Assembly: GCF_000203975.2 (NCBI RefSeq)
Contig: NZ_AFCF02000002.1
Coordinates: 62,001-126,000, forward strand
Direction: 5' to 3'
DNA from: Leisingera sp. ANG1
GTDB lineage: Bacteria; Pseudomonadota; Alphaproteobacteria; Rhodobacterales; Rhodobacteraceae
Length of the DNA: 64,000 bases
In this document: positions 9,136-17,801 of the stretch, one piece after another
Layout: every line of letters begins with the position of its first letter
Position numbering within the stretch: position 1 is the first letter of the stretch
Position numbers and translations under genes: made by a program
Notes under the pieces: model-generated
What the model was told of the DNA's origin: nothing
Databases searched by the model: none
Seen by the model: the letters and a program-made list of their open reading frames with translations, nothing else

Positions 9136-9618
9136 TTAGTTCGCCATAACCAATGTCCACCAGATCTTGCCGTTCGGCTCCTGGAACCAAGAAAAGCCCA
9201 TGTTCACGGCCTTGGGATCCAGTATCACTGCACGAGTGGCCGGTCTTTCCAGCCAGGCAGTCAGGGTCTGCTGCTCATTCTCGTAGGTTTCGGATATGTT
9301 TTCACCCAGCAGTGTGCCCGTGTAGCCAGCACGGGCAACCCGGTCCAGCGGCGACGATCCGTCTGAACCGAAATGCCAAGGACGGTTCTGCACCGACATG
9401 TCACGGGAATGGGTGGCTGCGGCGGCAGTCAGTTCAGCGTTCAGTTGCACGTTTTGAGCGCCTGAAGCCTGGCGCAGTGCATTCACCGAGTCGAGCATCC
9501 GCAGTTGCACTTTGTCCGCATTCCTGATGCGGTAGGATCCGCCGGATTCCGATGACGGGGTACAGGCGGCTGCCACCGTGAGAATTGCAGCTGCCATCAG
9601 CAGAAAAACGCGATTCAT
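9136..9618 (-). CDS. CAP (SCP/PR-1) domain putative lipoprotein
   Basis: The 160-residue product starts with a signal sequence ending VAAAC, a plausible lipobox with Cys at about residue 19. The rest is a CAP domain: the conserved ThrHisSerArgAspMet stretch (ATHSRDM), GENI, and a C-terminal MGFSW...WTLVMA segment typical of bacterial YkwD-like proteins. The role of these periplasmic proteins is not settled. I used the ATG at 9618 behind a GAGAGAG-type site rather than the upstream codon at 9651, since only this start gives a proper signal peptide. The gene is divergent from the second L,D-transpeptidase. Confidence 0.82.
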   Translation of the reverse strand: MNRVFLLMAAAILTVAAACTPSSESGGSYRIRNADKVQLRMLDSVNALRQASGAQNVQLNAELTAAAATHSRDMSVQNRPWHFGSDGSSPLDRVARAGYTGTLLGENISETYENEQQTLTAWLERPATRAVILDPKAVNMGFSWFQEPNGKIWWTLVMAN

Positions 9619-9788
9619 AATGCTCTCTCGCTCCATCAGTTGCTGAAGCATGTATCCTTCCTGTGGCAGCTGTGCAAACGGGCCGGCAGAATTATGCAGA
9701 CTAAGCTTCCGGATTGATTTGCGACTGCGGCTTTCCGGCCATAAAATGTTTCAATCTTGGATCCTCAATGCGCAAGTTGGTAGAAGTG

Positions 9789-10406
9789 ATGCCCCGAAAA
9801 CCTTTTGAAATATTCAGCCGAAGGCAGTTTCTTGCTGGCAGTGCTGCTTTGATATCCTCCTCCGCGCTTGCGCAGGAGGCTGGCGATACCGCGGAGCAGG
9901 CATTTGATCCCCTGCGCCCGCCGCCAGAGCCAGAGCCGCCGGTTCAGCGCAATATCTCAGCTTTCCGTGCTAAATCCTGGCGGCCCTATTTTGATAACCT
10001 GCGCAATGGGGCGATACTTGTCGATATAGACAGCCGTGCGCTGCACTATTGGTCACCAGATGAAGGCACCTACAAGCTGTTCCCGTCTTCCGTGCCGCTG
10101 TCAGACGATCTGACCCGCCGCGGCCGCACGCAGGTTGTGCGCAAGGTGGAGGGGCCTAGCTGGGCACCAACACCCAATATGCGCAAGCGCAACCCGGAAT
10201 GGCCGGCCTATATTCCACCGGGGCCGGATAACCCGCTGGGCACTCATGCTTTGTACCTGGGCTGGAAATACTACCGGATCCACGGAACCCACGATACGCG
10301 CAAAATCGGACGCAAATCGTCGAACGGATGCATTGGCCTTTACAATGAGCATATCGCCGAACTGTTCGGCTTGGCGAAAGTCGGCACTCAGGTGTTGCTA
10401 ATTTGA
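9789..10406 (+). CDS. L,D-transpeptidase (YkuD) with Tat-type signal
   Basis: With the ATG at 9789 the 205-residue protein opens with a twin-arginine-like signal (SRRQFLAG) and an Ala-rich segment ending ALAQ, so it is exported. The YkuD domain keeps the conserved His in IHGTHD and the catalytic Cys in SSNGCIGLYN. This matches the ErfK/YbiS group that acts on peptidoglycan in the periplasm. A longer start at 9768 or 9714 is possible but would put the signal 7-25 residues inward. The gene follows a divergent 170-bp spacer shared with the CAP-domain gene. Confidence 0.87.
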   Translation: MPRKPFEIFSRRQFLAGSAALISSSALAQEAGDTAEQAFDPLRPPPEPEPPVQRNISAFRAKSWRPYFDNLRNGAILVDIDSRALHYWSPDEGTYKLFPSSVPLSDDLTRRGRTQVVRKVEGPSWAPTPNMRKRNPEWPAYIPPGPDNPLGTHALYLGWKYYRIHGTHDTRKIGRKSSNGCIGLYNEHIAELFGLAKVGTQVLLI

Positions 10407-10500
10407 CGACACGCAGCGGGGCGCTAAGCTGTTAACTATAACAAGCAATTGCAATCCCGCGTTTTTGCTGGTTAGAAAAAAATACGAGGTAAGTCTTGGG

Positions 10501-10528
10501 TGCGCGGTTCAGATGTTTGATCCGCGCA
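10501..10528 (+). promoter_or_regulatory. Stem-loop in the leader of the small membrane protein gene
   Basis: A 7-bp perfect stem TGCGCGG/CCGCGCA encloses a 14-base loop and ends only 7 bases before the GGAGG ribosome-binding site (10533-10537). It could protect the message or modulate translation. Confidence 0.4.
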
Positions 10529-10544
10529 AATTCTGGAGGTTAAC

Positions 10545-10727
10545 ATGAAAAAACTCGTTATCGCTGCTGCGCTGACCGCTGCTGCTTCCACTGCCACCGC
10601 TGGCAACCTGTCCGAGCCGGTTGTTGAACCGCCGGTCATCGTGGAAGAAGCTCAGGGTTCTTCCAGCGGCATCCTGCTGCCGCTGCTGCTGCTGGTTCTG
10701 GTCGGCGCAGCTGTTGCATCGAGCTAA
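10545..10727 (+). CDS. Small exported or membrane protein, function unknown
   Basis: The 60-residue protein has an N-terminal signal sequence (MKKLVIAAALTAAAS..., cleavage likely after ATAG), a short acidic Pro/Val-rich middle (EPVVEPPVIVEEA), and a C-terminal hydrophobic helix of about 18 residues rich in Leu. The predicted mature protein would be about 40 residues anchored by its C-terminus. An ideal ribosome-binding site (GGAGG) and a strong terminator bracket it, suggesting a highly expressed single-gene transcript. I recognise the layout from other Roseobacter genomes but know of no assigned function. Confidence 0.8.
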   Translation: MKKLVIAAALTAAASTATAGNLSEPVVEPPVIVEEAQGSSSGILLPLLLLVLVGAAVASS

Positions 10728-10748
10728 TTTCGATACACAGTTACAGAA

Positions 10749-10777
10749 AAGGCGGTGGGGCAACCCGCCGCCTTTTT
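10749..10777 (+). terminator. Intrinsic terminator after the small membrane protein gene
   Basis: A 9-bp stem (GGCGGTGGG / CCCGCCGCC, one G-U pair) closes a GCAA tetraloop, a GNRA fold, and is followed by six T residues at 10773-10778. Confidence 0.9.
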
Positions 10778-10808
10778 TCGTTGCCCGAAGGAATTGCCGG
10801 AGGGACTG

Positions 10809-13800
10809 TCAGACCGCTTCCACCTCCTGCAAAATGTTATCCAAGATTTTGACGATCATGTCTGTATCGTCGGAATCAATAGTCATCGGCGGCCGGATCT
10901 TCAGAGTATTGTCCTTGGGGCCTTCACTGCCGATAAGGATGCGGTGATCCCGCATCCGGTTTTTAACGTAGGAGCAGATCTCTGTGGCTTGTGAGCCATC
11001 CAGATTGATAAGTTCCAGCCCAAGAAACAACCCCATACCACGGACGTCACCTACGCAGGCATATTTCTGTTCCAGTTCCTTCAGGCCTTCAAACAGCCGC
11101 TTGCCTTGGATACGGGCGTTTTCCTGAAGTCCCTCGTCATCAACGATATCCAGAACTTCTTTGCCAATCCGGCAAGAGAGTGTGGAACCGCCAAAAGTAG
11201 AGAAAAACTCGATCCCGTTGTCGAAGCTTTCGGCAACTTCTTTTGTGGTGACAAGCACGCCCAAGGGATGGCCGTTGCCGATTGGTTTGCCCAACACAAC
11301 GATATCAGGCAGGGCACCTTGATGTTCAAACCCGAAGTAGAAGTCGCCGAGTCTGCCCAATCCGGTTTGCACCTCATCGGCAATGCAGACACCGCCTGCA
11401 GCGCGAATCTTCTGATAAACCGCACCCAAATACCCCTTGGGAGGAATGATTTGGCCACCGACTGACGGAAAGGTCTCTGCGATGAAGCCGGCAACGCCGT
11501 GCCCTCTCTCCTGGAGGCGTGCGATCGCTGGATCTATGAGGCCGGCGTATTTTTTCGCCCGGTCCAGGTCATCCCGGCGGAAGGAGCCGCGGTAGTCATC
11601 GGCAACTTCAACAAGTTCTACCCAGTCTGCCTGACCGGTTCCCCCGGGTTTGTTGAATTTGTAGGCTGAAATGCTGATCGCACCGGTGGTGTTGCCATGA
11701 TAGCCGTGATCCGGCGTCACCATACCCTTGGCGCCGGTATGCGCGCGGGCCAAGCGCAGGGCTAGCTCGTTCGCCTCTGTCCCGGAGTTTACGAAGAAAC
11801 AGACCTCGAATTGATCCGGCAGCTTGGACAGAACTTTTTTGGCAAAGGCCGTCTGGGCGGGGTGCAGATAGCGTGTGTTTGAGTTCATCCGCTTCAACTG
11901 GTCGGCGGCAACTGCCTGGATGCGGGGATGGGCGTGGCCTACATGCGGCACGTTGTTGTAAGCATCCAGATACGGTCGCCCCCATTCGTCAAACAGATGG
12001 TGCTTCCAGCCGCGCACTAGCATGACGGGGTCTTTGTATGTCAGGCTCAGGTTGCCGCCGAAATGTGAGCGGCGTTCTGATAGAACTTCTTCCTTGCTGG
12101 TAGGCTGAAAAAGAACCTTTTCTTCCGGCAGATTAAGCAGCGCAGCCGGGTTCGGGCAAAGCGCGCGCCACAGGTACATTTCGTCCGGATCACCGACACC
12201 GGGCCAGTCGGCTTCGATTCCTTCAGTGGTCAAGGCCAGTTGGAAATGGACATGCGGCGCCCAGCCGCCGTTTTGGCTGGGGTCGCCAAGGCGGCAAAAT
12301 TCTTCACCTTTCTCGACGACATCGCCAGATTTCAAACGAGTCAAGAATTCGGGGTCCAGATGGCCATAAAGGGTATAGAACGAATCGCCGTCGGGCGTTT
12401 CATGCCTCAGGATGATCACCCCACCATAATCCAGATGCCCCTTGCGGTACTCAGCAACAAACACTGTGCCGCGTAACGGCGCGAACATCGCCTTGCCTGC
12501 CGGAGCAAAAGCGTCCACCGCCAGATGCACCGTCCGGCGGTTGCTGGCTTTCCACGGACCTTTGCGGAAGGCTGGGTCCGTATAAATAAGCCGCGGCTCG
12601 TGGTAGTAGCCTAGCCAGATGCGTCCATTATCCTCAAACTCTTCGCCGACCTTGGCGGCCTCTTCGAAGGGCAAGTGGAAAGGGTTTTGCGGCCAGGTAG
12701 ACTCTTCAACTGACAGCGTCCCCATCGGCGCATCTGCCAAGTCTTCCCCCATCAGCGGGGCGAAACTTCCGTTTTCCTGCTTGAGCCAGGCCACCACACG
12801 GTCCGCACCCTCAACCACCGGCAGGCCGCAGGCAGCGCGCAGCCGGGCATTCAGCAACCCGCCATGTAGCGTATTGCTCTCCAGAAACCGCCAGGCTGGC
12901 GCTTGGGAAACTGTCACATAAGGATCATCCGGGTTTTCCGCGGCCATGAGAGTGGAGTTCACCACGCTTACCGCCAGCCGCATCCGAAGCAGCTTCCAGA
13001 CCATGTCGACCTCGGCGGTGGTCAGCGGATAGGCCTCGTGGTAACCCGCGACCAGTGACGCAAGAGCGGCCTCCGGTGCCGGGTGATCCAATACGATGTA
13101 GGCCGCGGCAATTGCCAGATCGCAGATGCGCGGCGCCGCGCACATGTCGCCAAGGTCGATCAGGCCGGATACCCGCCGCGGTTCGTTCAATTCGCCTGCT
13201 ACCATGATGTTGTAGTCATTGGCGTCATTGTGGATGGCTTGCTTGGATAACTCTGCCAAAGCAGGCTCTAACTTTGAAAATTCTGCGGATATTTCTTCAA
13301 GAATTGCATGGCGCGCGGGGTCTTTGATGCAGGAGAACTGAGCTGTAATCCAGCCGGCGCGCATCAGGTCCCACTTGAAGTTGCGTTCCAAGCCTTCATG
13401 GTGGAAGTCCGTCAAAGCTTTTGCAGTGCCGCCCAGCGTCTGGCCGATTTCATGGATCAGCATATCGCTTTTGGGCTCCGCCTTGGCATAGCAGCGCCCC
13501 GGCAACTTGTTCAGCAGCCAGACCAGCCGGTTCTGCCCATCTTCATCCGGAAGGGTTAGCAGGGATCGCCGGGAAAGAGAGGCAATGACCCGCGGGCAGG
13601 GCAGGTCTGGCTGGCATTCCTGGATATGCTCAAGCGCCTTCACTTGCATATCAACCAGCCATTCTTCGCAGCCGGGGCGCATGGCCTTGAGGATATAGCC
13701 TTGGCCATCCTGCCCCGTGGCCAGGAAGTTCAGGTCGTATTCCCCGTCCAGGCGGGTCAGTTCCGCCTCAATGCCCCAGTGCTCCCGGAGGGCTTTGGCC

Positions 13801-13817
13801 CAATGCGCAAGCGTCAT
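10809..13817 (-). CDS. Three-domain fusion: APH/hydroxylysine-kinase-like, M23 peptidase-like, class III PLP aminotransferase/phospho-lyase
   Basis: The 1002-residue protein joins three domains. Residues 1-340 are an aminoglycoside-phosphotransferase-fold kinase, with catalytic HNDANDYN (H196, D198, N203) and metal motif IDLGD. Residues about 400-575 are an M23/LytM-type domain with zinc ligands retained: H431-x3-D435 and H522-x-H524. Residues about 590-1002 are a class III PLP enzyme with IADEVQTGLGR and the Schiff-base Lys K844 in LGKPIGNGHP. Human homologues of the outer domains are hydroxylysine kinase and the phospho-lyases that act on phosphohydroxylysine and phosphoethanolamine, so a kinase plus ammoniophospholyase acting on an amino alcohol is likely. 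No signal peptide is seen, making the M23 domain's role unclear. It follows hemH on the same strand. Confidence 0.88.
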   Translation of the reverse strand: MTLAHWAKALREHWGIEAELTRLDGEYDLNFLATGQDGQGYILKAMRPGCEEWLVDMQVKALEHIQECQPDLPCPRVIASLSRRSLLTLPDEDGQNRLVWLLNKLPGRCYAKAEPKSDMLIHEIGQTLGGTAKALTDFHHEGLERNFKWDLMRAGWITAQFSCIKDPARHAILEEISAEFSKLEPALAELSKQAIHNDANDYNIMVAGELNEPRRVSGLIDLGDMCAAPRICDLAIAAAYIVLDHPAPEAALASLVAGYHEAYPLTTAEVDMVWKLLRMRLAVSVVNSTLMAAENPDDPYVTVSQAPAWRFLESNTLHGGLLNARLRAACGLPVVEGADRVVAWLKQENGSFAPLMGEDLADAPMGTLSVEESTWPQNPFHLPFEEAAKVGEEFEDNGRIWLGYYHEPRLIYTDPAFRKGPWKASNRRTVHLAVDAFAPAGKAMFAPLRGTVFVAEYRKGHLDYGGVIILRHETPDGDSFYTLYGHLDPEFLTRLKSGDVVEKGEEFCRLGDPSQNGGWAPHVHFQLALTTEGIEADWPGVGDPDEMYLWRALCPNPAALLNLPEEKVLFQPTSKEEVLSERRSHFGGNLSLTYKDPVMLVRGWKHHLFDEWGRPYLDAYNNVPHVGHAHPRIQAVAADQLKRMNSNTRYLHPAQTAFAKKVLSKLPDQFEVCFFVNSGTEANELALRLARAHTGAKGMVTPDHGYHGNTTGAISISAYKFNKPGGTGQADWVELVEVADDYRGSFRRDDLDRAKKYAGLIDPAIARLQERGHGVAGFIAETFPSVGGQIIPPKGYLGAVYQKIRAAGGVCIADEVQTGLGRLGDFYFGFEHQGALPDIVVLGKPIGNGHPLGVLVTTKEVAESFDNGIEFFSTFGGSTLSCRIGKEVLDIVDDEGLQENARIQGKRLFEGLKELEQKYACVGDVRGMGLFLGLELINLDGSQATEICSYVKNRMRDHRILIGSEGPKDNTLKIRPPMTIDSDDTDMIVKILDNILQEVEAV

Positions 13818-13887
13818 CCAATATCTCCCCGTTTTCCGGCCGGACCGGAAATTGAATATTGGATACTTTTTGGACTCAGGCGGCCGG

Positions 13888-14949
13888 TTAGTCCAGCCAG
13901 CCTTTCAGGTTTTCCTCGATAACACCGGCCAGCGCCGCAACGTGACCGTCATCGTCATTGAGGCACGGAATATAGAGGAAGTCTTGCCCGCCAGCGTGTT
14001 CAAAGCTCTCGCGGATTTCTTCGTTGATTTCTTCCAGTGTCTCGATGCAGTCCGCAGAGAAGGCCGGTGCAATTACTGCGATGCTCTTCTTGCCTTCCTT
14101 GGCAAGCGTGGCGACGTGGTCCACTGTGTAGGGTTTAAGCCATTCCTCGGGTCCGAAAACGGACTGGAAAGTGCTGGTGATTTGGGTGTCGTCCCACCCA
14201 AGCCGCTCCTTCAGCAACCGAGTCGTTTTCTGGCACTGGCAGTGATACGGGTCCCCCTGCATCAGATACCGCTTTGGCATCCCGTGATAGGAAACCACCA
14301 GAATATCCGGGCGTTTCCCGGCTTTGGCATATGCTTCTTCCACCGAGCGCGCCAAAGCATGGATATAGGCGGGCTGATCGAAATAGGGAGCGATCGTGCG
14401 CGCGGCAGGCTGCCAAGGTTCCTCCATCAGAGCACGGAAAAACTGATCGTTTGCGGTGCCGGAGGTCGCGCCAGCATATTGCGGATAGAGCGGGACAAAC
14501 AGAATCTTCTGACAGCCTGCCTCAACCATCTGCCGCACCTTGGACTTGGTGGAGGGATTGCCGTAGCGCATGCAGAAATCGACCATAACCTGATCGCCGT
14601 AACGCGCCTTCATCACCTCCGCCATCTTGGTGGTCTGGTCCTTGGTGATGGTCATCAGAGGGCTTTCGCCCGTGTCGTGATTCCAGATCGATTTATAGGC
14701 CGCTCCCGACGAAAACGGACGTTTGGTCAGGATGATTAGCTGCAAAAGCGGCTGCCATTTCCATGACGGATAGTCGATGACCCGCTTGTCAGACAGGAAC
14801 TCACTCAGATACCGGCGCATTGGCCAGTAGGAGTAATCATCCGGAGTGCCGAGGTTGGCCAGCAGGATGCCGACTTTTTCTGCCGGGATCCTGGGGTGAT
14901 CGGCTGGGGCGTGGGCAGGGCATTTGGCGGTCCGGGCGGCGTCCAGCAT
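13888..14949 (-). CDS. hemH: Ferrochelatase
   Basis: The 353-residue product inserts Fe2+ into protoporphyrin IX, the last step of heme synthesis. The N-terminal NLGTP motif is followed by RRYLSEFL, and the active-site region reads VSYHGMPKRYL with a downstream DPYHCQCQ stretch. That segment includes the catalytic His and, in this lineage, extra Cys residues that may bind an Fe-S cluster or simply be conserved. Length is normal for alphaproteobacteria. The kinase/M23/PLP fusion gene follows 70 bp downstream on the same strand. Oxygen-independent coproporphyrinogen oxidase (hemN) lies 40 kb away in this window. Confidence 0.93.
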   Translation of the reverse strand: MLDAARTAKCPAHAPADHPRIPAEKVGILLANLGTPDDYSYWPMRRYLSEFLSDKRVIDYPSWKWQPLLQLIILTKRPFSSGAAYKSIWNHDTGESPLMTITKDQTTKMAEVMKARYGDQVMVDFCMRYGNPSTKSKVRQMVEAGCQKILFVPLYPQYAGATSGTANDQFFRALMEEPWQPAARTIAPYFDQPAYIHALARSVEEAYAKAGKRPDILVVSYHGMPKRYLMQGDPYHCQCQKTTRLLKERLGWDDTQITSTFQSVFGPEEWLKPYTVDHVATLAKEGKKSIAVIAPAFSADCIETLEEINEEIRESFEHAGGQDFLYIPCLNDDDGHVAALAGVIEENLKGWLD

Positions 14950-15057
14950 GGGCAGGTCCTGTGCGGCTGAGATTTTTGTTGGCGGATAACTACTGTGTTT
15001 ACGCGCGGAAGGCCAATTGGATCACATTGGCGCAGCAATAGCTTTGTCCAATCAAGG

Positions 15058-15873
15058 CTAGAGCTTTGATTCAGGCACCTTGAGCGCGTCGGCCAGACGC
15101 ATCTGGGCTGAACCAGGGCGCAGGGGTTTCTGCTGGTTGTCCGATGGCGACCAGCCGGTCAGGCAGACAAGTTCGAACGTCGCGGGCAGGCGGCCTTCGG
15201 CGTTGGCGAAATGCTCCCGGTAGATGTGATCGGCGAGGTGGAAGAGGCCGCGCGGAGGAGTACGTTTCAAGCGTTGGGCGAGCGTGTTGGTCTCTCCCAT
15301 ACCGCGCAGGTCGTGGACCAGGTGGGTCAGGTCGCGGTATTCGGCTGTCAGCGGCACCAAATCAGCAACCGGCAGGGCGAAACCCGCACGTTGCAGCAGG
15401 CCGCCCAGATCGCGGATCTCGCCCATCGGCGCAATGCGTGGCGAAAGACCGCCCAGAACAACGGTCTCGGCTTCGGCCATAGCAACACGCAGTTCGTGCA
15501 GGGTCTGCCCGCCCAGCAGGATGACCAGAAGCAGCCCGTCTTCCTTCAAAGCGCGGCGGCATTGGATTAGTTGCCCGACAGGATCATTGGACCAATGAAG
15601 GCACATGGCGTGGATCACCACATCATGCGTGCCTTCCTTCAGGTCGAGGACATCCTCGTCTGCAACGACCTTTGCTTGTGGATGAAAACCTTCCCAGACT
15701 TCGGGGAAAGGGCAAACCACTGCCGGTGCTGTAAAGGTTCTGTTAACCAAGCCCAGGCGATCCTCAGCTTCGTCCCGTGCCATCTGGTGCAGGAACAGGG
15801 CGTCCGGCCGCCGTCGTGATCGGCGGGCGTTCAGGGCGCGGCGGTCGAAAAGCTGCATGGGTGCTTGTGTCAT
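15058..15873 (-). CDS. SAM-dependent methyltransferase, NDUFAF5/BioC-like
   Basis: The 271-residue protein opens with FDRRALNARRSRR, the start typical of the NDUFAF5 (C20orf7) group, followed by a class I methyltransferase fold. The NDUFAF5 protein modifies an Arg of a complex I subunit in mitochondria, and alphaproteobacterial homologues are presumed to serve complex I too; that link is inference. The start is only 13 bp from the divergent comF start and has no visible Shine-Dalgarno. An ATG five codons further in (15858) is an alternative. Confidence 0.8.
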   Translation of the reverse strand: MTQAPMQLFDRRALNARRSRRRPDALFLHQMARDEAEDRLGLVNRTFTAPAVVCPFPEVWEGFHPQAKVVADEDVLDLKEGTHDVVIHAMCLHWSNDPVGQLIQCRRALKEDGLLLVILLGGQTLHELRVAMAEAETVVLGGLSPRIAPMGEIRDLGGLLQRAGFALPVADLVPLTAEYRDLTHLVHDLRGMGETNTLAQRLKRTPPRGLFHLADHIYREHFANAEGRLPATFELVCLTGWSPSDNQQKPLRPGSAQMRLADALKVPESKL

Positions 15874-15886
15874 GGGGGCTATTTAG

Positions 15887-16615
15887 ATGCTGCCGGCTTG
15901 GATTCAAACTGCTGTTTCGCTGATTTATCCGTCCCAGTGCCTGGGTTGCGGCGGGTTGGTTGGCAGTGACTTCGGGCTGTGTGCAAATTGCTGGGCAGAT
16001 ATGTACTTCATCAGTGGAACGGTTTGTGAAGGCTGCGGCGCTCCGCTGCCAGGCGAAGCGGATGGGTTCCGCCTGGAGTGCGACAGTTGCCTGCGCCATC
16101 CGCGGCCCTGGAGCCAAGGGCGGTCTGCTTTGCTCTATGAGGGGCAGGGACGCAAACTGGTGTTAGCCCTAAAACATGGTGACCGCACGGAAATTGCCGT
16201 TCCGGCCGCTAACTGGCTGCAACGGGCGGCAGAACCTTTGCTGGAGGGGGATCCATTGATTTGCCCGGTGCCACTGCATTGGACCCGGCTGCTGAAGCGA
16301 AAGTACAACCAATCCGCCCTGCTGGCTGATGCATTGGCGCGCAGAAAGAACTTGCACCACTGTCCTGATTTGTTGCGGCGCATCCGGCGTACACCTGCAC
16401 TGGAGGGGAAAACCCGGGACCAGCGTTACCGGCTCTTAGGATCAGCCGTGGGTGTACCGCAAGACCGGAAAGAAAGGGTCAAAGGACGGATTGTGCTGAT
16501 TGTAGACGATGTGATGACCTCTGGAGCCACTCTCAGCGCGTGCAGCGAGGCCTGTTTGCAGGCGGGGGCGGCAGAGGTGCGGGTGGCGGTGCTGGCCCGG
16601 GTCACGCAAGCGTGA
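15887..16615 (+). CDS. comF: ComF family phosphoribosyltransferase
   Basis: The 242-residue protein has an N-terminal zinc-ribbon with two Cys-x-x-Cys pairs (CLGCGG, CANC), another pair (CEGCG) and a further Cys pair (CDSCL), then a type I phosphoribosyltransferase domain. The PRPP-binding loop is VLIVDDVMTSGATL. In naturally competent bacteria ComF helps import or process single-stranded DNA; elsewhere its role is uncertain. The ATG at 15887 has no clear ribosome-binding site and sits 13 bp from the divergent methyltransferase start. Confidence 0.88.
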   Translation: MLPAWIQTAVSLIYPSQCLGCGGLVGSDFGLCANCWADMYFISGTVCEGCGAPLPGEADGFRLECDSCLRHPRPWSQGRSALLYEGQGRKLVLALKHGDRTEIAVPAANWLQRAAEPLLEGDPLICPVPLHWTRLLKRKYNQSALLADALARRKNLHHCPDLLRRIRRTPALEGKTRDQRYRLLGSAVGVPQDRKERVKGRIVLIVDDVMTSGATLSACSEACLQAGAAEVRVAVLARVTQA

Positions 16616-16697
16616 GGCCATGGGTTGGCCACTGGCAATTGTTGCAATGAATGCCCAATTCCTCCACAACCTTCGAAACCTGAACATGGGGTCCTGA

Positions 16698-16955
16698 ATG
16701 AAACCGGTTGAAATCTACACCTCTCCGCTCTGCGGCTTCTGCCATGCGGCCAAGCGGCTGCTGAACCAGAAAGGTGTTACCTTTTCGGAAATCAATGTGC
16801 TGGCGCAGCCGGGACGCAAGGCAGAGATGATCCAGCGTGCCAATGGCGGCCGCACCGTGCCGCAGATCTTTATCGGCGACACGCACGTCGGCGGTTGTGA
16901 CGACCTTTATGCTCTTGAGCAAGCGGGTAAACTTGACCCGTTGCTGGCGGCTTAA
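16698..16955 (+). CDS. grxC: Glutaredoxin 3
   Basis: The 85-residue protein is a single glutaredoxin domain. The active site is C12-G-F-C15 in place of the usual CPYC, followed by the glutathione-binding stretch RTVPQIFIG and the GG-CDDLYAL C-terminus. It reduces glutathione-mixed disulfides in the cytosol. It is 15 bp upstream of the nitrilase-family gene, so they probably share a transcript; an amidase for deaminated glutathione would fit this pairing. Confidence 0.92.
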   Translation: MKPVEIYTSPLCGFCHAAKRLLNQKGVTFSEINVLAQPGRKAEMIQRANGGRTVPQIFIGDTHVGGCDDLYALEQAGKLDPLLAA

Positions 16956-16970
16956 AACCGGAGAAACAAT

Positions 16971-17801
16971 ATGCGCGCTGCTCTGCTTCAGATGACATCT
17001 ACTGATATTCCGGCTGAAAATCTGGAAACGGTGAAGGCATTGATGGCGGAAGCTGTGCGCGGCGGGGCGGGCTTTGTACTGACGCCAGAAGTTACTAACT
17101 GCCTGTCAGGCAGCCGGACGCATCAGAATGGTGTGCTGTGCCACGAGGAGGATGATCCAACTCTGGCGGCCTTGCAGGAAGAAGCGGCTAGGCATGGCGT
17201 GTGGTTGCTGCTCGGATCGCTGGGAATCAAGACACATGACGATGACGGCCGTTTTGCCAACCGCCAGTTCCTGATTTCGCCGGAGGGCGAAATCAAGGGG
17301 CGTTACGATAAGATTCACATGTTCGATGTGGAGGTCACCCCAGAAGAAACGTATCGCGAGTCAGATGGATACCGTCCTGGAACCAAGGCAGTGGTGGCGG
17401 AAACGCCTTTTGCCAAAATTGGCATGACCATCTGTTATGATGTGCGCTTCCCGCATCTGCATCGCGCTTTGGCCAAGGGAGGAGCACAGATTGTCACTGC
17501 TCCCGCCGCCTTTTCCTATGTGACTGGAGCTGCGCATTGGCATTCTCTGTTGCGCGCCCGTGCCATAGAAACCGGCTGTTTTGTGTTGGCGCCCGCACAA
17601 ACCGGCAAGCACCCGGCCTCCAGGGGGCCGAGCCGCAAGACCTTTGGCCATTCACTGGCAGTTGCTCCATGGGGTGAAATTCTGGCGGATGCAGGTCAGG
17701 AACCAGGCGTGACTTACGTTGATCTCGACATGGAAAAAGTGGCAGAAGCGCGCAAGCGTGTGCCTTCTTTAACTCATGACCGGGAGTTCGACGGACCCTG
17801 A
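16971..17801 (+). CDS. Carbon-nitrogen hydrolase, Nit1/omega-amidase group
   Basis: The 276-residue protein carries the nitrilase-superfamily triad: Glu in LTPEVTN, Lys in RYDKIHMFD and Cys in ICYDVRFPHL. The DVRFP sequence and GPSRKTFGHS segment point to the Nit1 branch, which clears deaminated glutathione or related omega-amides. Its position right after grxC, a glutathione-dependent enzyme, supports that reading. A GGAG site precedes the ATG. The stop shares bases with the start of the MarR gene (TGATG). Confidence 0.87.
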   Translation: MRAALLQMTSTDIPAENLETVKALMAEAVRGGAGFVLTPEVTNCLSGSRTHQNGVLCHEEDDPTLAALQEEAARHGVWLLLGSLGIKTHDDDGRFANRQFLISPEGEIKGRYDKIHMFDVEVTPEETYRESDGYRPGTKAVVAETPFAKIGMTICYDVRFPHLHRALAKGGAQIVTAPAAFSYVTGAAHWHSLLRARAIETGCFVLAPAQTGKHPASRGPSRKTFGHSLAVAPWGEILADAGQEPGVTYVDLDMEKVAEARKRVPSLTHDREFDGP

